Notes under the pieces: model-generated
The model's input: the letters and a program-made list of their open reading frames with translations, nothing else
The model's database searches: none
Told to the model about the DNA's origin: nothing
Shown here: positions 42,389 through 51,364 of the stretch, one piece after another
How positions within the stretch are numbered: the first letter of the stretch is position 1
How the letters are laid out: each line of letters begins with the position of its first letter
Origin: Heliomicrobium modesticaldum Ice1
Lineage (GTDB): Bacteria; Bacillota; Desulfitobacteriia; Heliobacteriales; Heliobacteriaceae
Assembly: GCF_000019165.1 (NCBI RefSeq)
Contig: NC_010337.2
Location: 785,501-849,500 of the forward strand
Reading direction: 5' to 3'
Length of the DNA: 64,000 bases
Made by a program: the position numbers and the translations under genes

Positions 42389-43321
42389 TTATACGTTCGC
42401 ATATTTAGAATTACGCAGCAAGGTGTATCCTTTAATCAATTCTATAATTCCCATCTCTAGGGAATGAACAGGCTTGTAACCTGTTTTCTCAATTTTTTCG
42501 TTTGAAACGATGTAATCCCGTTTATCCGGGTCTTCACCCACAGGCGCTTCCATAAAAACAAACTGGGGGATTTGTTTTTGAATCTCTTGACAAAGTTCAA
42601 GTTTGGACAGGTTGGCTTCGCTTAGACCCAAGTTATAGGGCTGGTCTTTCATCGAATCAAAGTTTCGAATGCCATGTAAAAAGGCTCTAACAACGTCCCG
42701 GATATGAATATAATTTCGTTTAAAGTGGCCCTCAAATACAACAACAACCCGGTCGTTAACAGCCCGGTAAACAAAGTCATTTACCAGCAAGTCAATCCGC
42801 ATCCGAGGCGATGTGCCAAAGACGGTAGCCAGACGGAAAGAGATGCTGTTGCCTGCGTCAAGGATCGCCTTCTCCGCTTCCACTTTCGTCTGTCCATAGA
42901 GGGATATAGGTCGTAAGGGGGACTCTTCTGTACAAAACTTCCCTTTTTCACCGACGCCATATCCGCTGTTCGTACAGGGGAATAGTATCCGCTGCTCCTT
43001 GGAACGGATGGACAGCAGCGTCTTGATGGCGTCATAGTTGATCGTCTGCGTGGCAATTGGGTCAATTTTACACAGAGGAGCCCCAACCAGCGCAGCCAGG
43101 GGAATGATAATATCAACATCTTTCATTACAGATTGCAATGTACTCTTATCACGACAGTCTCCGCGCACAACGGAAAACTTCTCATTTACACAACATTCCA
43201 AGAGAGAGTTTTGCTTAAATGCAAAGTTGTCGAGCACAACGACTTCAAAACCCTCATTTAACAGCGTGGGAACGAGGACTGAACCGATATAACCGGCGCC
43301 ACCAGTGACAAGTACTTTCAT
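42389..43321 (-). CDS. NAD-dependent sugar epimerase/dehydratase
   Basis: 310 residues, extended SDR: VLVTGGAGYIGSVLVPTLLN, SGYGVGEKGKFCTEE (catalytic loop), YGQTKVEAEKAIL (Y-x3-K), FRLATVFGTSPRMRIDLLVN. Acts on a nucleotide sugar, by 4-epimerisation or 4,6-dehydration; a GDP-heptose substrate is possible from the neighbours but not shown. AAAGGGG precedes the ATG. It stands upstream of gmhA and downstream of the IS1380 insertion. Confidence 0.85.
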   Translation of the reverse strand: MKVLVTGGAGYIGSVLVPTLLNEGFEVVVLDNFAFKQNSLLECCVNEKFSVVRGDCRDKSTLQSVMKDVDIIIPLAALVGAPLCKIDPIATQTINYDAIKTLLSIRSKEQRILFPCTNSGYGVGEKGKFCTEESPLRPISLYGQTKVEAEKAILDAGNSISFRLATVFGTSPRMRIDLLVNDFVYRAVNDRVVVVFEGHFKRNYIHIRDVVRAFLHGIRNFDSMKDQPYNLGLSEANLSKLELCQEIQKQIPQFVFMEAPVGEDPDKRDYIVSNEKIEKTGYKPVHSLEMGIIELIKGYTLLRNSKYANV

Positions 43322-43627
43322 CGTTTGTAACCCCTTTCAATTCATAGCCCATACTTTACAGAGGCAATTTACAGAGAAGCAATAATCCTGAATCCGTGAG
43401 TCGACTTAGCAGTACCCCAATGATTTTCCACAAAAAGTAATTCGTATTACAAGAATTTAATCCAATTTCCTTAGATAGCCATTTGAACACGTCGCCTTAT
43501 CAAAGAAGGTGGTGCCGTCAAGAAACGAGATCCATAAAAGCGTATAGCAAAGCTAACCTTTGACACATTTTACATCCAAAGGTCTATCCCATCGAATGAA
43601 TTTGATTTTTTAGGAAATTCTTGCCGT
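43322..43627. other. Spacer between epimerase gene and IS1380 transposase
   Basis: 306 bp without a supported gene. It must contain the left end of the IS1380-type element and the promoter side of the epimerase gene. I could not fix the IS inverted repeats by eye. Confidence 0.6.
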
Positions 43628-44971
43628 TTACGAAAAAGCAAGATAGAGATCCTTAAACGTTGCGTACCAGGGACTATGCGCCCCGAGCCGGAGCTTCACT
43701 TGTCTGGCATGTCTCACCAATCGAGACGCAATGGTGATCACATTTTGAAGTACCGTGCGTATCCGGCGGCGCTGCGTATGGGCCTTTCTCTTTAGGGGAG
43801 AATCCGGATGGTGTAAGCTCATTTGACCAACGATGCGAAGCAGGTTATAGGCAAGCGCACCGAAATGAAAGACCAGATCATTGACCTTAAATTTTCCACT
43901 AGGCAGTCGTTCCAAATCAAGGTCCGTTTTTAACTCGCTATGGAATTGCTCGCTGGTTCCGTGATCTCTTTGCAAATGGATCAATTCTTCCGGCGAGACG
44001 GGTAACGACGTCCAGTACGTGGCCACTTCTAACTCTGGAAGCAGCAATTGCTGCCCATTGGACAAGATGGTTCGTTCCACGACATGGAAAACCACCCGTT
44101 CACGTTGTTCCATATTGCCGACCTTCCACATTACACTGCCCATATACTCCACTTTTCCTTCCCGAACAATTCGGGCCTGCCCATTTTTAAGGGCGATGTC
44201 CCTCCACATTTCGGGAGTTTCTTGGCGAAGGTTACGTTTGATTATGTAGTCAACATTCTCTGCGCGGAGGACACGTATGTTATCGACGCTGTCAAAGCCG
44301 GAATCCATGCGTACCAGAAGCTTCTCAGCTCCGCACTGGCGTGCGTAATTGATGCTCTTTGTTAAGAACTGGGGCGTTCCTTTCTGGCTATGATCTTTGC
44401 CCGGACGCAGCTCAACGTTTATGCAGTAGCCTTCTTGACCGAGGTAGGCTAGTATGGGCGCAAAGCCATCATTACCTTTGTAGGTGCGCGTCACCCCCTC
44501 TTTTTTGGAACCGGAATTATCCAATGGCGTCACATCTACGTCTACCGTCAGATAGTCCGTAGCGCCGACCCGAACAGGTGTCAGGGGAGCTTTTGCTTTT
44601 TTGATGAGACGAGCAGATTCTTCCATAATGATGTCGTTCCATTTCAAATCCGTCTCAACAACCTTTTCAAATCGTTGTCGTAACGTGGGACTGGAGGGTA
44701 CGATGTCGACGCCCATGGCGTATCGAAAAAAGTCATCTCCACGAGCCAGCTCAATCGCATCGAAGTCATTCTTTCCCTGACAGAGAAGGCCCAGGTAGCT
44801 CAGAGCAACAGTTCCGTGGCTTATATCTGGTGTCAAACAAGTGGGCACAGTGGACTTATCCAATCGCAATTTCAATGAAGTCTTTCTTAACAAGGCGCCC
44901 ACGAGCGCCAATCCAGTTACCGGTGTAAGCTCCTCATTCGATTGCTCGATAATGAACTTCTTCATGGTCAT
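43628..44971 (-). CDS. IS1380-family transposase
   Basis: 447 residues, complete. Typical features of IS1380: TGLALVGALLRKTSLKLRLD, first aspartate in LTVDVDVTPLDNSGSKKEGV, second in KLLVRMDSGFDSVDNI, and the glutamate in RDHGTSEQFHSELKTDLDLE, then FGALAYNLLRIVGQM. No frameshift. The element lies between hddA and the epimerase gene of the heptose cluster, dividing an otherwise co-directional series. Confidence 0.92.
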   Translation of the reverse strand: MTMKKFIIEQSNEELTPVTGLALVGALLRKTSLKLRLDKSTVPTCLTPDISHGTVALSYLGLLCQGKNDFDAIELARGDDFFRYAMGVDIVPSSPTLRQRFEKVVETDLKWNDIIMEESARLIKKAKAPLTPVRVGATDYLTVDVDVTPLDNSGSKKEGVTRTYKGNDGFAPILAYLGQEGYCINVELRPGKDHSQKGTPQFLTKSINYARQCGAEKLLVRMDSGFDSVDNIRVLRAENVDYIIKRNLRQETPEMWRDIALKNGQARIVREGKVEYMGSVMWKVGNMEQRERVVFHVVERTILSNGQQLLLPELEVATYWTSLPVSPEELIHLQRDHGTSEQFHSELKTDLDLERLPSGKFKVNDLVFHFGALAYNLLRIVGQMSLHHPDSPLKRKAHTQRRRIRTVLQNVITIASRLVRHARQVKLRLGAHSPWYATFKDLYLAFS

Positions 44972-45072
44972 GCATTCACCCCGTCGGTGAGTTTAAATCA
45001 CTCCGATTAAACTCGTTTATCTCTATTATACGGGGAAATGCGCTGAATTTCGACTATTTACTTTTTATCCTG

Positions 45073-46056
45073 TCACTGATTCAGGATAATCTGACTACCC
45101 GGTGCATTGATGTTAAATTTTAATTCATAATAATTTTTTAGTCGTTCTCGCACTGCTTGCTTTCGTTCAGGAGGCACAAAAAACAAGATGAAGCCACCGC
45201 CACCTGCTCCTAGCAGCTTGCCGCCAATAGCCCCTGCTTCCATGCCGGCATTATACATGTTATCGATCTCACTGTTTGTGATCGTCGATTCGAGGCTGCG
45301 TTTTTCGCACCATGACTGATGCAACAGATTGCCAAACTCTTCTATCGCTTTATTGCCAGTTAGGATCTTGTAGCCATCGTCAACCATCATGAGCATCCGC
45401 TTGAGACGCTCTTCGTTTAGGTCCATGCGTTTGATTTGTTTTTTTACAACCTCTTCGGCCCTGCGCTTTATGCCAGTAAAAAACATCATCAGGTGTTCTT
45501 GGAACTCCAACACACGGCCAGGCGACAGGGGGAGTCGATTTACGACGATATCGCGTTCCCCACGGAATTCGATGAGATTGAATCCTCCCATAGCGGCAAA
45601 GACCTGGTCTTGACAGCCTACACTTTCTTTTAGAACTTTTCGTTCCATATCTATCGTTTCATAAGCTAAGTCCATTCCATGTACAAATACACCTTTATAA
45701 GCATAGAGGGCTTGTAACAGCGTGGCCACGAAAGTAGAGGAAGAACCTAACCCTGTAAAGGCGGGTAGATTGGCGAAATAGTTGACTTCTACGTTCTCAG
45801 TAACACCGCAGCGGCGCAAGCATTCGCGAAAAGGCAGATGTTCGATGTCATCTACGCTTCCGACCTGCTCCACTCGACTATAGGCAATCCGGATCTGCTC
45901 ATCAAAGATTTCGCCAAAACGCTCACTGACCGCGATGAAGGCATATTTATCAATAGCTGTTCCCAGGACTGCCCCACCGTGTTTTTGAAAAAATTCTGGG
46001 TAATCGGTAGCTCCCCCTAAGAAACTTACTCTGACTGGCGCCCTCGCAATAATCAC
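45073..46056 (-). CDS. hddA: D-glycero-D-manno-heptose 7-phosphate kinase
   Basis: 327 residues, GHMP kinase. IIARAPVRVSFLGGATDYPE at the N terminus, the ATP loop LPAFTGLGSSSTFVATLLQA, and GAIGGKLLGAGGGGFILFFV near the C terminus identify HddA, which makes heptose 1,7-bisphosphate for the GDP-heptose route (alpha anomer), as opposed to the HldE kinase of the ADP-heptose route. The GTG at 46056 has AAAGGGG 9 nt upstream; TTG 46062 is too close. Flanked on both sides by insertion sequences. Confidence 0.93.
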   Translation of the reverse strand: MIIARAPVRVSFLGGATDYPEFFQKHGGAVLGTAIDKYAFIAVSERFGEIFDEQIRIAYSRVEQVGSVDDIEHLPFRECLRRCGVTENVEVNYFANLPAFTGLGSSSTFVATLLQALYAYKGVFVHGMDLAYETIDMERKVLKESVGCQDQVFAAMGGFNLIEFRGERDIVVNRLPLSPGRVLEFQEHLMMFFTGIKRRAEEVVKKQIKRMDLNEERLKRMLMMVDDGYKILTGNKAIEEFGNLLHQSWCEKRSLESTITNSEIDNMYNAGMEAGAIGGKLLGAGGGGFILFFVPPERKQAVRERLKNYYELKFNINAPGSQIILNQ

Positions 46057-46094
46057 TATCAATAACCCCTTTAAGTCAACATCGTTTTATTAAT

Positions 46095-48042
46095 GATTCC
46101 CCTGCAAAAAGTAACCCCAGGAGGGTATAAGCTAGAAGGATAACGAAAACCCGAAAACGAACTACCATAACCAAGCCCTAGCCGGAGCTGATACGGAAAG
46201 CAGGAGTGAAATGTCGTGTTTCGGAAAAACACCCAACATAAACAAGAGGAATTATTTAACAGTTTTACAGGAATGAATCCAAAGGTACAGAAAAGCATGC
46301 AAGGCACTTGGGCGCCCTTGTTCTACGAACACGTCTTTTTTCACATCGACGAAACCCCCTTCGCTGTTCTATACAGCAGCCACAATGGGCGTCCGAACTT
46401 TCCGATCAACATCCTGCTTTCCCTCGAGTTCATTAAACATATGAAAGACTACACCGACGAAGAGATCCTGGAACAGTTCCATTTCAACTTTCAGGTCATG
46501 TATGCCCTCGGCATCCGCAATCTGGGCGAAGTGTACCTGGCCGAGCGCACCCTCTATGAGTTCCGCCGCCGCCTTTATGAGTACACCATCAGCCACCCCG
46601 AACAAGAAGATCTTATCTTCCGTCAGTTTCGAAAGCTGACAGAACATTTTATGACCATCGCGGGAATCGCAAGCCGAGAACAGCCTATGGATTCGACGCA
46701 GGTTCAGACCAACATCAAGCTCGCCGGTCGTCTTTCCCTTGCCTTTGACGTCGTTGAAAAAGCTGTGCGTGAATGTCCGGCCGCCCATTTGCCGGAAGCA
46801 CTGAAACCTTTTGCCGAACCCGGTTTCCGGAACCAATTCCTCTATCGTTGCAAGACCAAAGAGACGCTGGGACGCATCCAGGAGATGCTGAATCAGTGCG
46901 CCCTGCTATTGGACATTGCCGAAGCACACCCGGAAAGCCTGCGGAAAGAAACGGTTGCTTTGCTCCAACGCTTTCTTCAAGAGCAGGCCACATACCATGC
47001 CGAAAAGAAGCAGTGGATCGCCAAAGCCAACAAAGACATCGCAGCAGACGCTATCCAATCAGCCCACGACCCCGACGTGACCTATCGGAAAAAAGGCCGT
47101 CAAGGCTATGTGGGTCTTGTAGCGAACGTAGCAGAAACATGCGCGAACGAAAACCCGGTTCAGATGATCACACACTATCAGGTCGAAAAAAACAGCGTCA
47201 GTGACACCGAATTGCTAACCCAGAGCATGGAGACTCTCAAAAAAGAAACCGGGCTGACCGATCTGTATGTGGATGGCGCATACTTCAGCAGCAAAACAGA
47301 GGAGCTTGCCCAAGAAAACCATGTCTGTATCCACTACACGAATATGACAGGGAGAGAAAGAAAAGCCGAAAAGCTGCCCGTGCTCGCCTTTACCTTCGAC
47401 AACAACAAAGCCATCGTCTCTTGTCCGGCGTGCTACAACCCGCTGGATACATCCTTCGATGAAAAACGAAAAGTTCTCATTGCCGAATTCGAAAGAAGCA
47501 CCTGCCAAGAGTGTCCCATGCAACCAGCTTGTCCTGTGAAGATTCAATCGAAGAAAGCCACCGTAACCATCAAGCAGTCGTCAATCCTAGCAGCACAAGC
47601 GCGCGAACGAACCATGCAGATCAAAAAGGAGCGCTTGGCAGCGACGAGCAAGCGAGCCGCCATTGAAGGCAGCATCTCTTCCATCAAACGAGGACAAGGT
47701 GCGGGAAGACTTCGGGTGAGAGGCATTGTCAAAGCAACGTTGGTCTTCGGCATGAAAGTCCTAGGGCACAACTTTCGTCAACTGTTCCGATGCTTCAAGA
47801 AAGGATTTTGCCAAAAACTTGCAACAATCTATCGAGAGGAACAAGGGATAAGTGCGCCTATTTGATGGATAAAAAAGGAAATTTGAAAGAAATACGTACT
47901 GAGCATATACATATTTAGTCCATAAAATGGGAGATAGACTGCCGTAGAGCCCATTTTATCCCATTTTATATTACAGCAAATTCCAGGCAGGCGGCGAGAT
48001 TACAAAGGAGCCTCTTGAAAAAAGTTTTTTTGCAGGGGAATC
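46095..48042 (+). mobile_element. IS1182-type element, complete
   Basis: 1.95 kb; both ends read GATTCCCCTGCAAAAA inward. The target duplication ATTAAT stands at 46089-46094 and 48043-48048. One transposase gene. A remnant of the same element, inverted, is the outer shell at 34279-37273. It separates hddA from the wzt gene. Confidence 0.92.
46216..47865 (+). CDS. IS1182-type transposase
   Basis: 549 residues, complete. DUF772-type N terminus (LYSSHNGRPNFPINILLSLE), first aspartate in QPMDSTQVQTNIKLAGRLS, second in DLYVDGAYFSSKTEELA, zinc-ribbon CQECPMQPACPVK and the C-terminal AAIEGSISSIKRGQGAGRLR with the catalytic glutamate. The start is GTG 46216 with AGGAG 9 nt before. The only intact copy in the window. 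Confidence 0.92.
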   Translation: MFRKNTQHKQEELFNSFTGMNPKVQKSMQGTWAPLFYEHVFFHIDETPFAVLYSSHNGRPNFPINILLSLEFIKHMKDYTDEEILEQFHFNFQVMYALGIRNLGEVYLAERTLYEFRRRLYEYTISHPEQEDLIFRQFRKLTEHFMTIAGIASREQPMDSTQVQTNIKLAGRLSLAFDVVEKAVRECPAAHLPEALKPFAEPGFRNQFLYRCKTKETLGRIQEMLNQCALLLDIAEAHPESLRKETVALLQRFLQEQATYHAEKKQWIAKANKDIAADAIQSAHDPDVTYRKKGRQGYVGLVANVAETCANENPVQMITHYQVEKNSVSDTELLTQSMETLKKETGLTDLYVDGAYFSSKTEELAQENHVCIHYTNMTGRERKAEKLPVLAFTFDNNKAIVSCPACYNPLDTSFDEKRKVLIAEFERSTCQECPMQPACPVKIQSKKATVTIKQSSILAAQARERTMQIKKERLAATSKRAAIEGSISSIKRGQGAGRLRVRGIVKATLVFGMKVLGHNFRQLFRCFKKGFCQKLATIYREEQGISAPI

Positions 48043-48053
48043 ATTAATCCCTG

Positions 48054-48803
48054 TTACGCCACACCCAGGTTAATAAAATTCGCATACTGTTCAACCACTG
48101 TATCAATATCGCCCTGACTCATGACAATGCCTTTATTTAACCATAATCCTTCTTCGCATATGGTACGGATCTTTGATAGGTCATGGGTGACAAACAAAAG
48201 GCTGACTCCTTGTTTTTTCATTTCAGTAATCCGTTTTTCACACTTCATTTTGAAGTTAGCATCACCAACAGCTAACACTTCATCTACAATTAACAATTGA
48301 GGTTTTACTGCGATAGCTACGGAGAATCCTAGTCGCGCATGCATCCCTGATGAGTAGTACTTTACAGGAACATCAATAAACTCTTCAATCTCTGCAAAGT
48401 CTACAATTTCATCAAACCTTTTTTTGATCTCACTTTTGGACATCCCCATGATCATACCGCTTAAAAAAACGTTGTCACGTCCTGTAAAATCACCATGAAA
48501 ACCAGCGCCTAATTCGATTAAAGCGGACTTTGTCCCATTTACGCGCACGCTTCCTGTTGTAGGACGTAATGTGCCATTAATCAATTTTAAGAGTGTGCTT
48601 TTTCCGCAGCCGTTTTTTCCGATGATCGCAAGGCTCTTTCCCTGCTCCAGCGTAATATCAATATTCTTTAACGCCCAAAAGTCTCGTTTGTTTGAGTATT
48701 TTCTTGCTTCAAGTAAAGAAGTAAACAGGTTGGAAAGACGCTGTCCGGAATAGTTTTGTAAAACAAACTTTTTGCTCACATCCTGAATCTCTAGCAACGC
48801 CAA
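48054..48803 (-). CDS. Polysaccharide ABC exporter ATPase (Wzt/TagH type)
   Basis: 249 residues: Walker A IIGKNGCGKSTLLKLINGTL, the Wzt-typical LIELGAGFHGDFTGRDNVFL, signature YYSSGMHARLGFSVAIAV and Walker B LLIVDEVLAVGD, then VTHDLSKI. No C-terminal glycan-binding domain, so chain-end recognition of the Wzt kind is absent. Works with the permease just upstream to move a lipid-linked glycan out. Start TTG 48803 with GGAGG before; the permease stop (TAA) directly abuts it. Confidence 0.93.
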   Translation of the reverse strand: MALLEIQDVSKKFVLQNYSGQRLSNLFTSLLEARKYSNKRDFWALKNIDITLEQGKSLAIIGKNGCGKSTLLKLINGTLRPTTGSVRVNGTKSALIELGAGFHGDFTGRDNVFLSGMIMGMSKSEIKKRFDEIVDFAEIEEFIDVPVKYYSSGMHARLGFSVAIAVKPQLLIVDEVLAVGDANFKMKCEKRITEMKKQGVSLLFVTHDLSKIRTICEEGLWLNKGIVMSQGDIDTVVEQYANFINLGVA

Positions 48804-49592
48804 TTACATTACCTCCGCAATCAGGGGTTCGATTCGCTTAAAGACAACATAGCCGAAAAAAAACGTTGCACAGGAAATACCAAAAGAAACGAGCAATATA
48901 TCAAGATTTAGACCAGGTCCTCCAAGGAGCGCATTCCGCTCCATATCAACAATTTGTCCGATAGCATTATATAAGATATAGTTCTTAAAGGATAAGTCAC
49001 CTGGTATTTGGTTGAAAGAATAGAAAATAGGGGATAGATACATCCACAAAGCCAGTAATATTGTTACGATCTGACTTACATCCCGGAACAACACATTCAG
49101 CGATGAGACCAAAAAGGACATGCCCAGCGTAAAGATCAACTGTATGATCAGTAACCCAACGATCTGCCATGCATAGGGGCCTACAGATATGTCATATATA
49201 TACAATATGATAAAGACTGCAACCATGGATAACAACATATCCACAAATCGCGCTAAGACAGAAGCTATTGGCAAAATAATGCGCGGAAAGTACTGCTTTG
49301 ATAGTAACGCAGCCTGTCCTGTAAGGCAATTCGCTGCCGTAGTAACTGAATTGGCAAAAAGATTCCAAAAAGTCAACCCGGTAAATAAATAAATGACGTA
49401 AGGAACCCCTTCTAATCCGCTGGCGCGAAATATTTTTTCAAAAATAAATCCCATGATCAGTGCAGTCAATAATGGATTTATGATCGCCCAATACAATCCC
49501 AAAACAGTGAGCTGATATCTCATTTTTACATCTCGCAAGGCAAGCGCAATGACAAGATCCCTATATCGCCGAAAATCTTCCCACTTATTCAT
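48804..49592 (-). CDS. Polysaccharide ABC exporter permease (Wzm/TagG type)
   Basis: 262 residues, ABC-2 type permease with six helices: RDLVIALALRDVKMRYQLTV at the N terminus, GLYWAIINPLLTALIMGFIF, YLFTGLTFWNLFANSV and DVSQIVTILLALWMYLSPIF. Partner of the ATPase gene that follows. The second ATG (49592) is preferred since AAGGA lies 11 nt before it, while the ATG at 49604 has none at proper distance. Confidence 0.92.
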   Translation of the reverse strand: MNKWEDFRRYRDLVIALALRDVKMRYQLTVLGLYWAIINPLLTALIMGFIFEKIFRASGLEGVPYVIYLFTGLTFWNLFANSVTTAANCLTGQAALLSKQYFPRIILPIASVLARFVDMLLSMVAVFIILYIYDISVGPYAWQIVGLLIIQLIFTLGMSFLVSSLNVLFRDVSQIVTILLALWMYLSPIFYSFNQIPGDLSFKNYILYNAIGQIVDMERNALLGGPGLNLDILLVSFGISCATFFFGYVVFKRIEPLIAEVM

Positions 49593-49613
49593 GGATGTTG
49601 TCATCCTTATCGT

Positions 49614-50378
49614 TTATTTATACATAGTAATATAATTCTGGACAGAAGCCGAACTTTCGGGAATGTCAAAAATTCGACTCAATTTCGATACATTTACTTC
49701 GTAACGCACCCTTGCTGCCTCTTCAACGACATTAACGTGGCGCCCACTCCGTTTCATCACATCAGATAATTTCACAACACCTCTACCACAAGTGTTAAAG
49801 GTCTCGTTGGTCCTACCCGCCTCTAAAATTCTTGTCACGATTCTAGGCATCTCATCAGTTGGAAGGAATTGCAGTTCACTTTCGGGGTCAACCCACAGCG
49901 GCCCCCCATGCAAGATATCATAAATGGGGTTTTTCTTCAGATTGGGTCCAACAAATCCTCCCATCCGGAGGATCAACCATTTCTCAGCGCGATGGCGGAC
50001 ACACTGCTCGGCCAAATACTTATGAAAGCCATAGGGACTTTGTTGCCGGACATCAATCACCGTGTCTTCAGAGTTAGCGTCTGAAGTTGAACAATCGGGA
50101 TAGACATCGCATGAGGACAGATATACATAGACGCCGTAATGAAAGTCTTCCAACGAGCGTCTTACGCTCTCCACGGAGAGAGCAAAATCGCTCATTGGCT
50201 CTTTTGCAGCTAGAAACTTTTTTGAGTTTCCGTTTGCGTTGACGAAGACATCGCATCTTTGGCCTACATAATCCTTATAGTTGTCACGGGTAATGTTTAC
50301 ATAGGGCCTCTGTTGCTCTTCACACCAGCGGACGAAGGCAGAACCTACAAAACCATTACCACCTAAAATAAATATCAT
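49614..50378 (-). CDS. NAD(P)-dependent nucleotide-sugar reductase/epimerase
   Basis: 254 residues, short SDR: MIFILGGNGFVGSAFVRWCE (Rossmann motif), VYLSSCDVYPDCSTSD, YGFHKYLAEQCV (Y-x3-K), LRMGGFVGPNLKKNPIYDIL. Resembles RmlD/Fcl-type reductases but shorter. Sits between the Fcl-like gene and wzm with 9-22 bp gaps, so one operon; probably finishes a modified GDP- or dTDP-sugar. Confidence 0.82.
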   Translation of the reverse strand: MIFILGGNGFVGSAFVRWCEEQQRPYVNITRDNYKDYVGQRCDVFVNANGNSKKFLAAKEPMSDFALSVESVRRSLEDFHYGVYVYLSSCDVYPDCSTSDANSEDTVIDVRQQSPYGFHKYLAEQCVRHRAEKWLILRMGGFVGPNLKKNPIYDILHGGPLWVDPESELQFLPTDEMPRIVTRILEAGRTNETFNTCGRGVVKLSDVMKRSGRHVNVVEEAARVRYEVNVSKLSRIFDIPESSASVQNYITMYK

Positions 50379-50387
50379 ATGCCACCT

Positions 50388-51341
50388 CTAGATCCGAAGT
50401 CCATCTGAAGCATTGTCATAATTGGCAACGAACCAATTGATCGTCCTCTTTAAGCCCTCTTCCAGGGTAGTCGGGCAGTTCAATCCGAGTGACGTCAGCC
50501 GTTTTACGTCAAAAATTTTGATCATCTGACCATCAGGCTTAGAAGTATCCCAAAGAATGTCGCCAGGATAATTCATCTGTTTTTTGATCGTCTCAGCGAG
50601 CACACGTATCGGTGTGGTGGTGCCTGATGAGATGTTTACAGGTTCGCTGGAATCATAGTTCTCAATGAACCAAGGAATGGTGGCCGCAACATCGCCGGCG
50701 TAGACAAAATCACGCTGCGGATTTCCGGTGCCCCACATGATCACTTCAGGGGCGCCGCCGCGCATGGCTTCAAAATAACGGCGAATCATGGCGGGAACGA
50801 CATGGGATTCGTCATTTCGGAAGTTATCGTACTCACCATACATGTTGCCGGGAATCAAGACGACAGAGTTGAGCCCATACTGGGTGCGATAAGAACGGCT
50901 CGCCACGATCCCCATCTTCTTGGCGGCCGAATAGCCTGCGCTCTCTTCCTGCGGATATCCCAACCACATTTGTTCTTCATCAATTGGAGAAATGGCTTTA
51001 GCCGGGTAGCTACACCCACCCATCGGATAGATCAGCTTTGTGATCTTGCGTTTACCGGCTTCTTCAAAGACCAGCGCCGTCAGTAGGGTGTTGCGATAAT
51101 AAAAATCGGCAGGATATTTACGATTGGCGCCGATGCCGCCGGAATACGCCGCAAGATGAACAAGCACATCCATGGGACAGTCATTGAACATCTGCTTCAC
51201 CTGAATCGGATCCATCAGGTCATAATCTTTGCTCGATAAGGCCGTCACATTTTCTCTGCCGTATTGCTTTTCTAATATTGGCACGAGATGACGTCCAAGA
51301 AAGCCTGTTGAACCGGTCACTACGATGTGTTTTTTCTTCAT
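50388..51341 (-). CDS. GDP-fucose synthase-like epimerase/reductase
   Basis: 317 residues, SDR close to GDP-L-fucose synthase (Fcl/WcaG): HIVVTGSTGFLGRHLVPILE, HLAAYSGGIGANRKYPADFY (family hallmark), catalytic YSAAKKMG and GPAEVIM-like region GGAPEVIMWGTGNPQRDFVY. Fcl turns GDP-4-keto-6-deoxymannose into GDP-L-fucose; given the GDP-heptose genes nearby, the substrate here could instead be GDP-6-deoxy-4-keto-heptose. No GMD-type 4,6-dehydratase is certain in the window. Start ATG 51341 with GGAGG; an upstream frame to 51365 is not needed. Confidence 0.85.
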   Translation of the reverse strand: MKKKHIVVTGSTGFLGRHLVPILEKQYGRENVTALSSKDYDLMDPIQVKQMFNDCPMDVLVHLAAYSGGIGANRKYPADFYYRNTLLTALVFEEAGKRKITKLIYPMGGCSYPAKAISPIDEEQMWLGYPQEESAGYSAAKKMGIVASRSYRTQYGLNSVVLIPGNMYGEYDNFRNDESHVVPAMIRRYFEAMRGGAPEVIMWGTGNPQRDFVYAGDVAATIPWFIENYDSSEPVNISSGTTTPIRVLAETIKKQMNYPGDILWDTSKPDGQMIKIFDVKRLTSLGLNCPTTLEEGLKRTINWFVANYDNASDGLRI

Positions 51342-51364
51342 TTTAATTTCCTCCACTATCTGCA

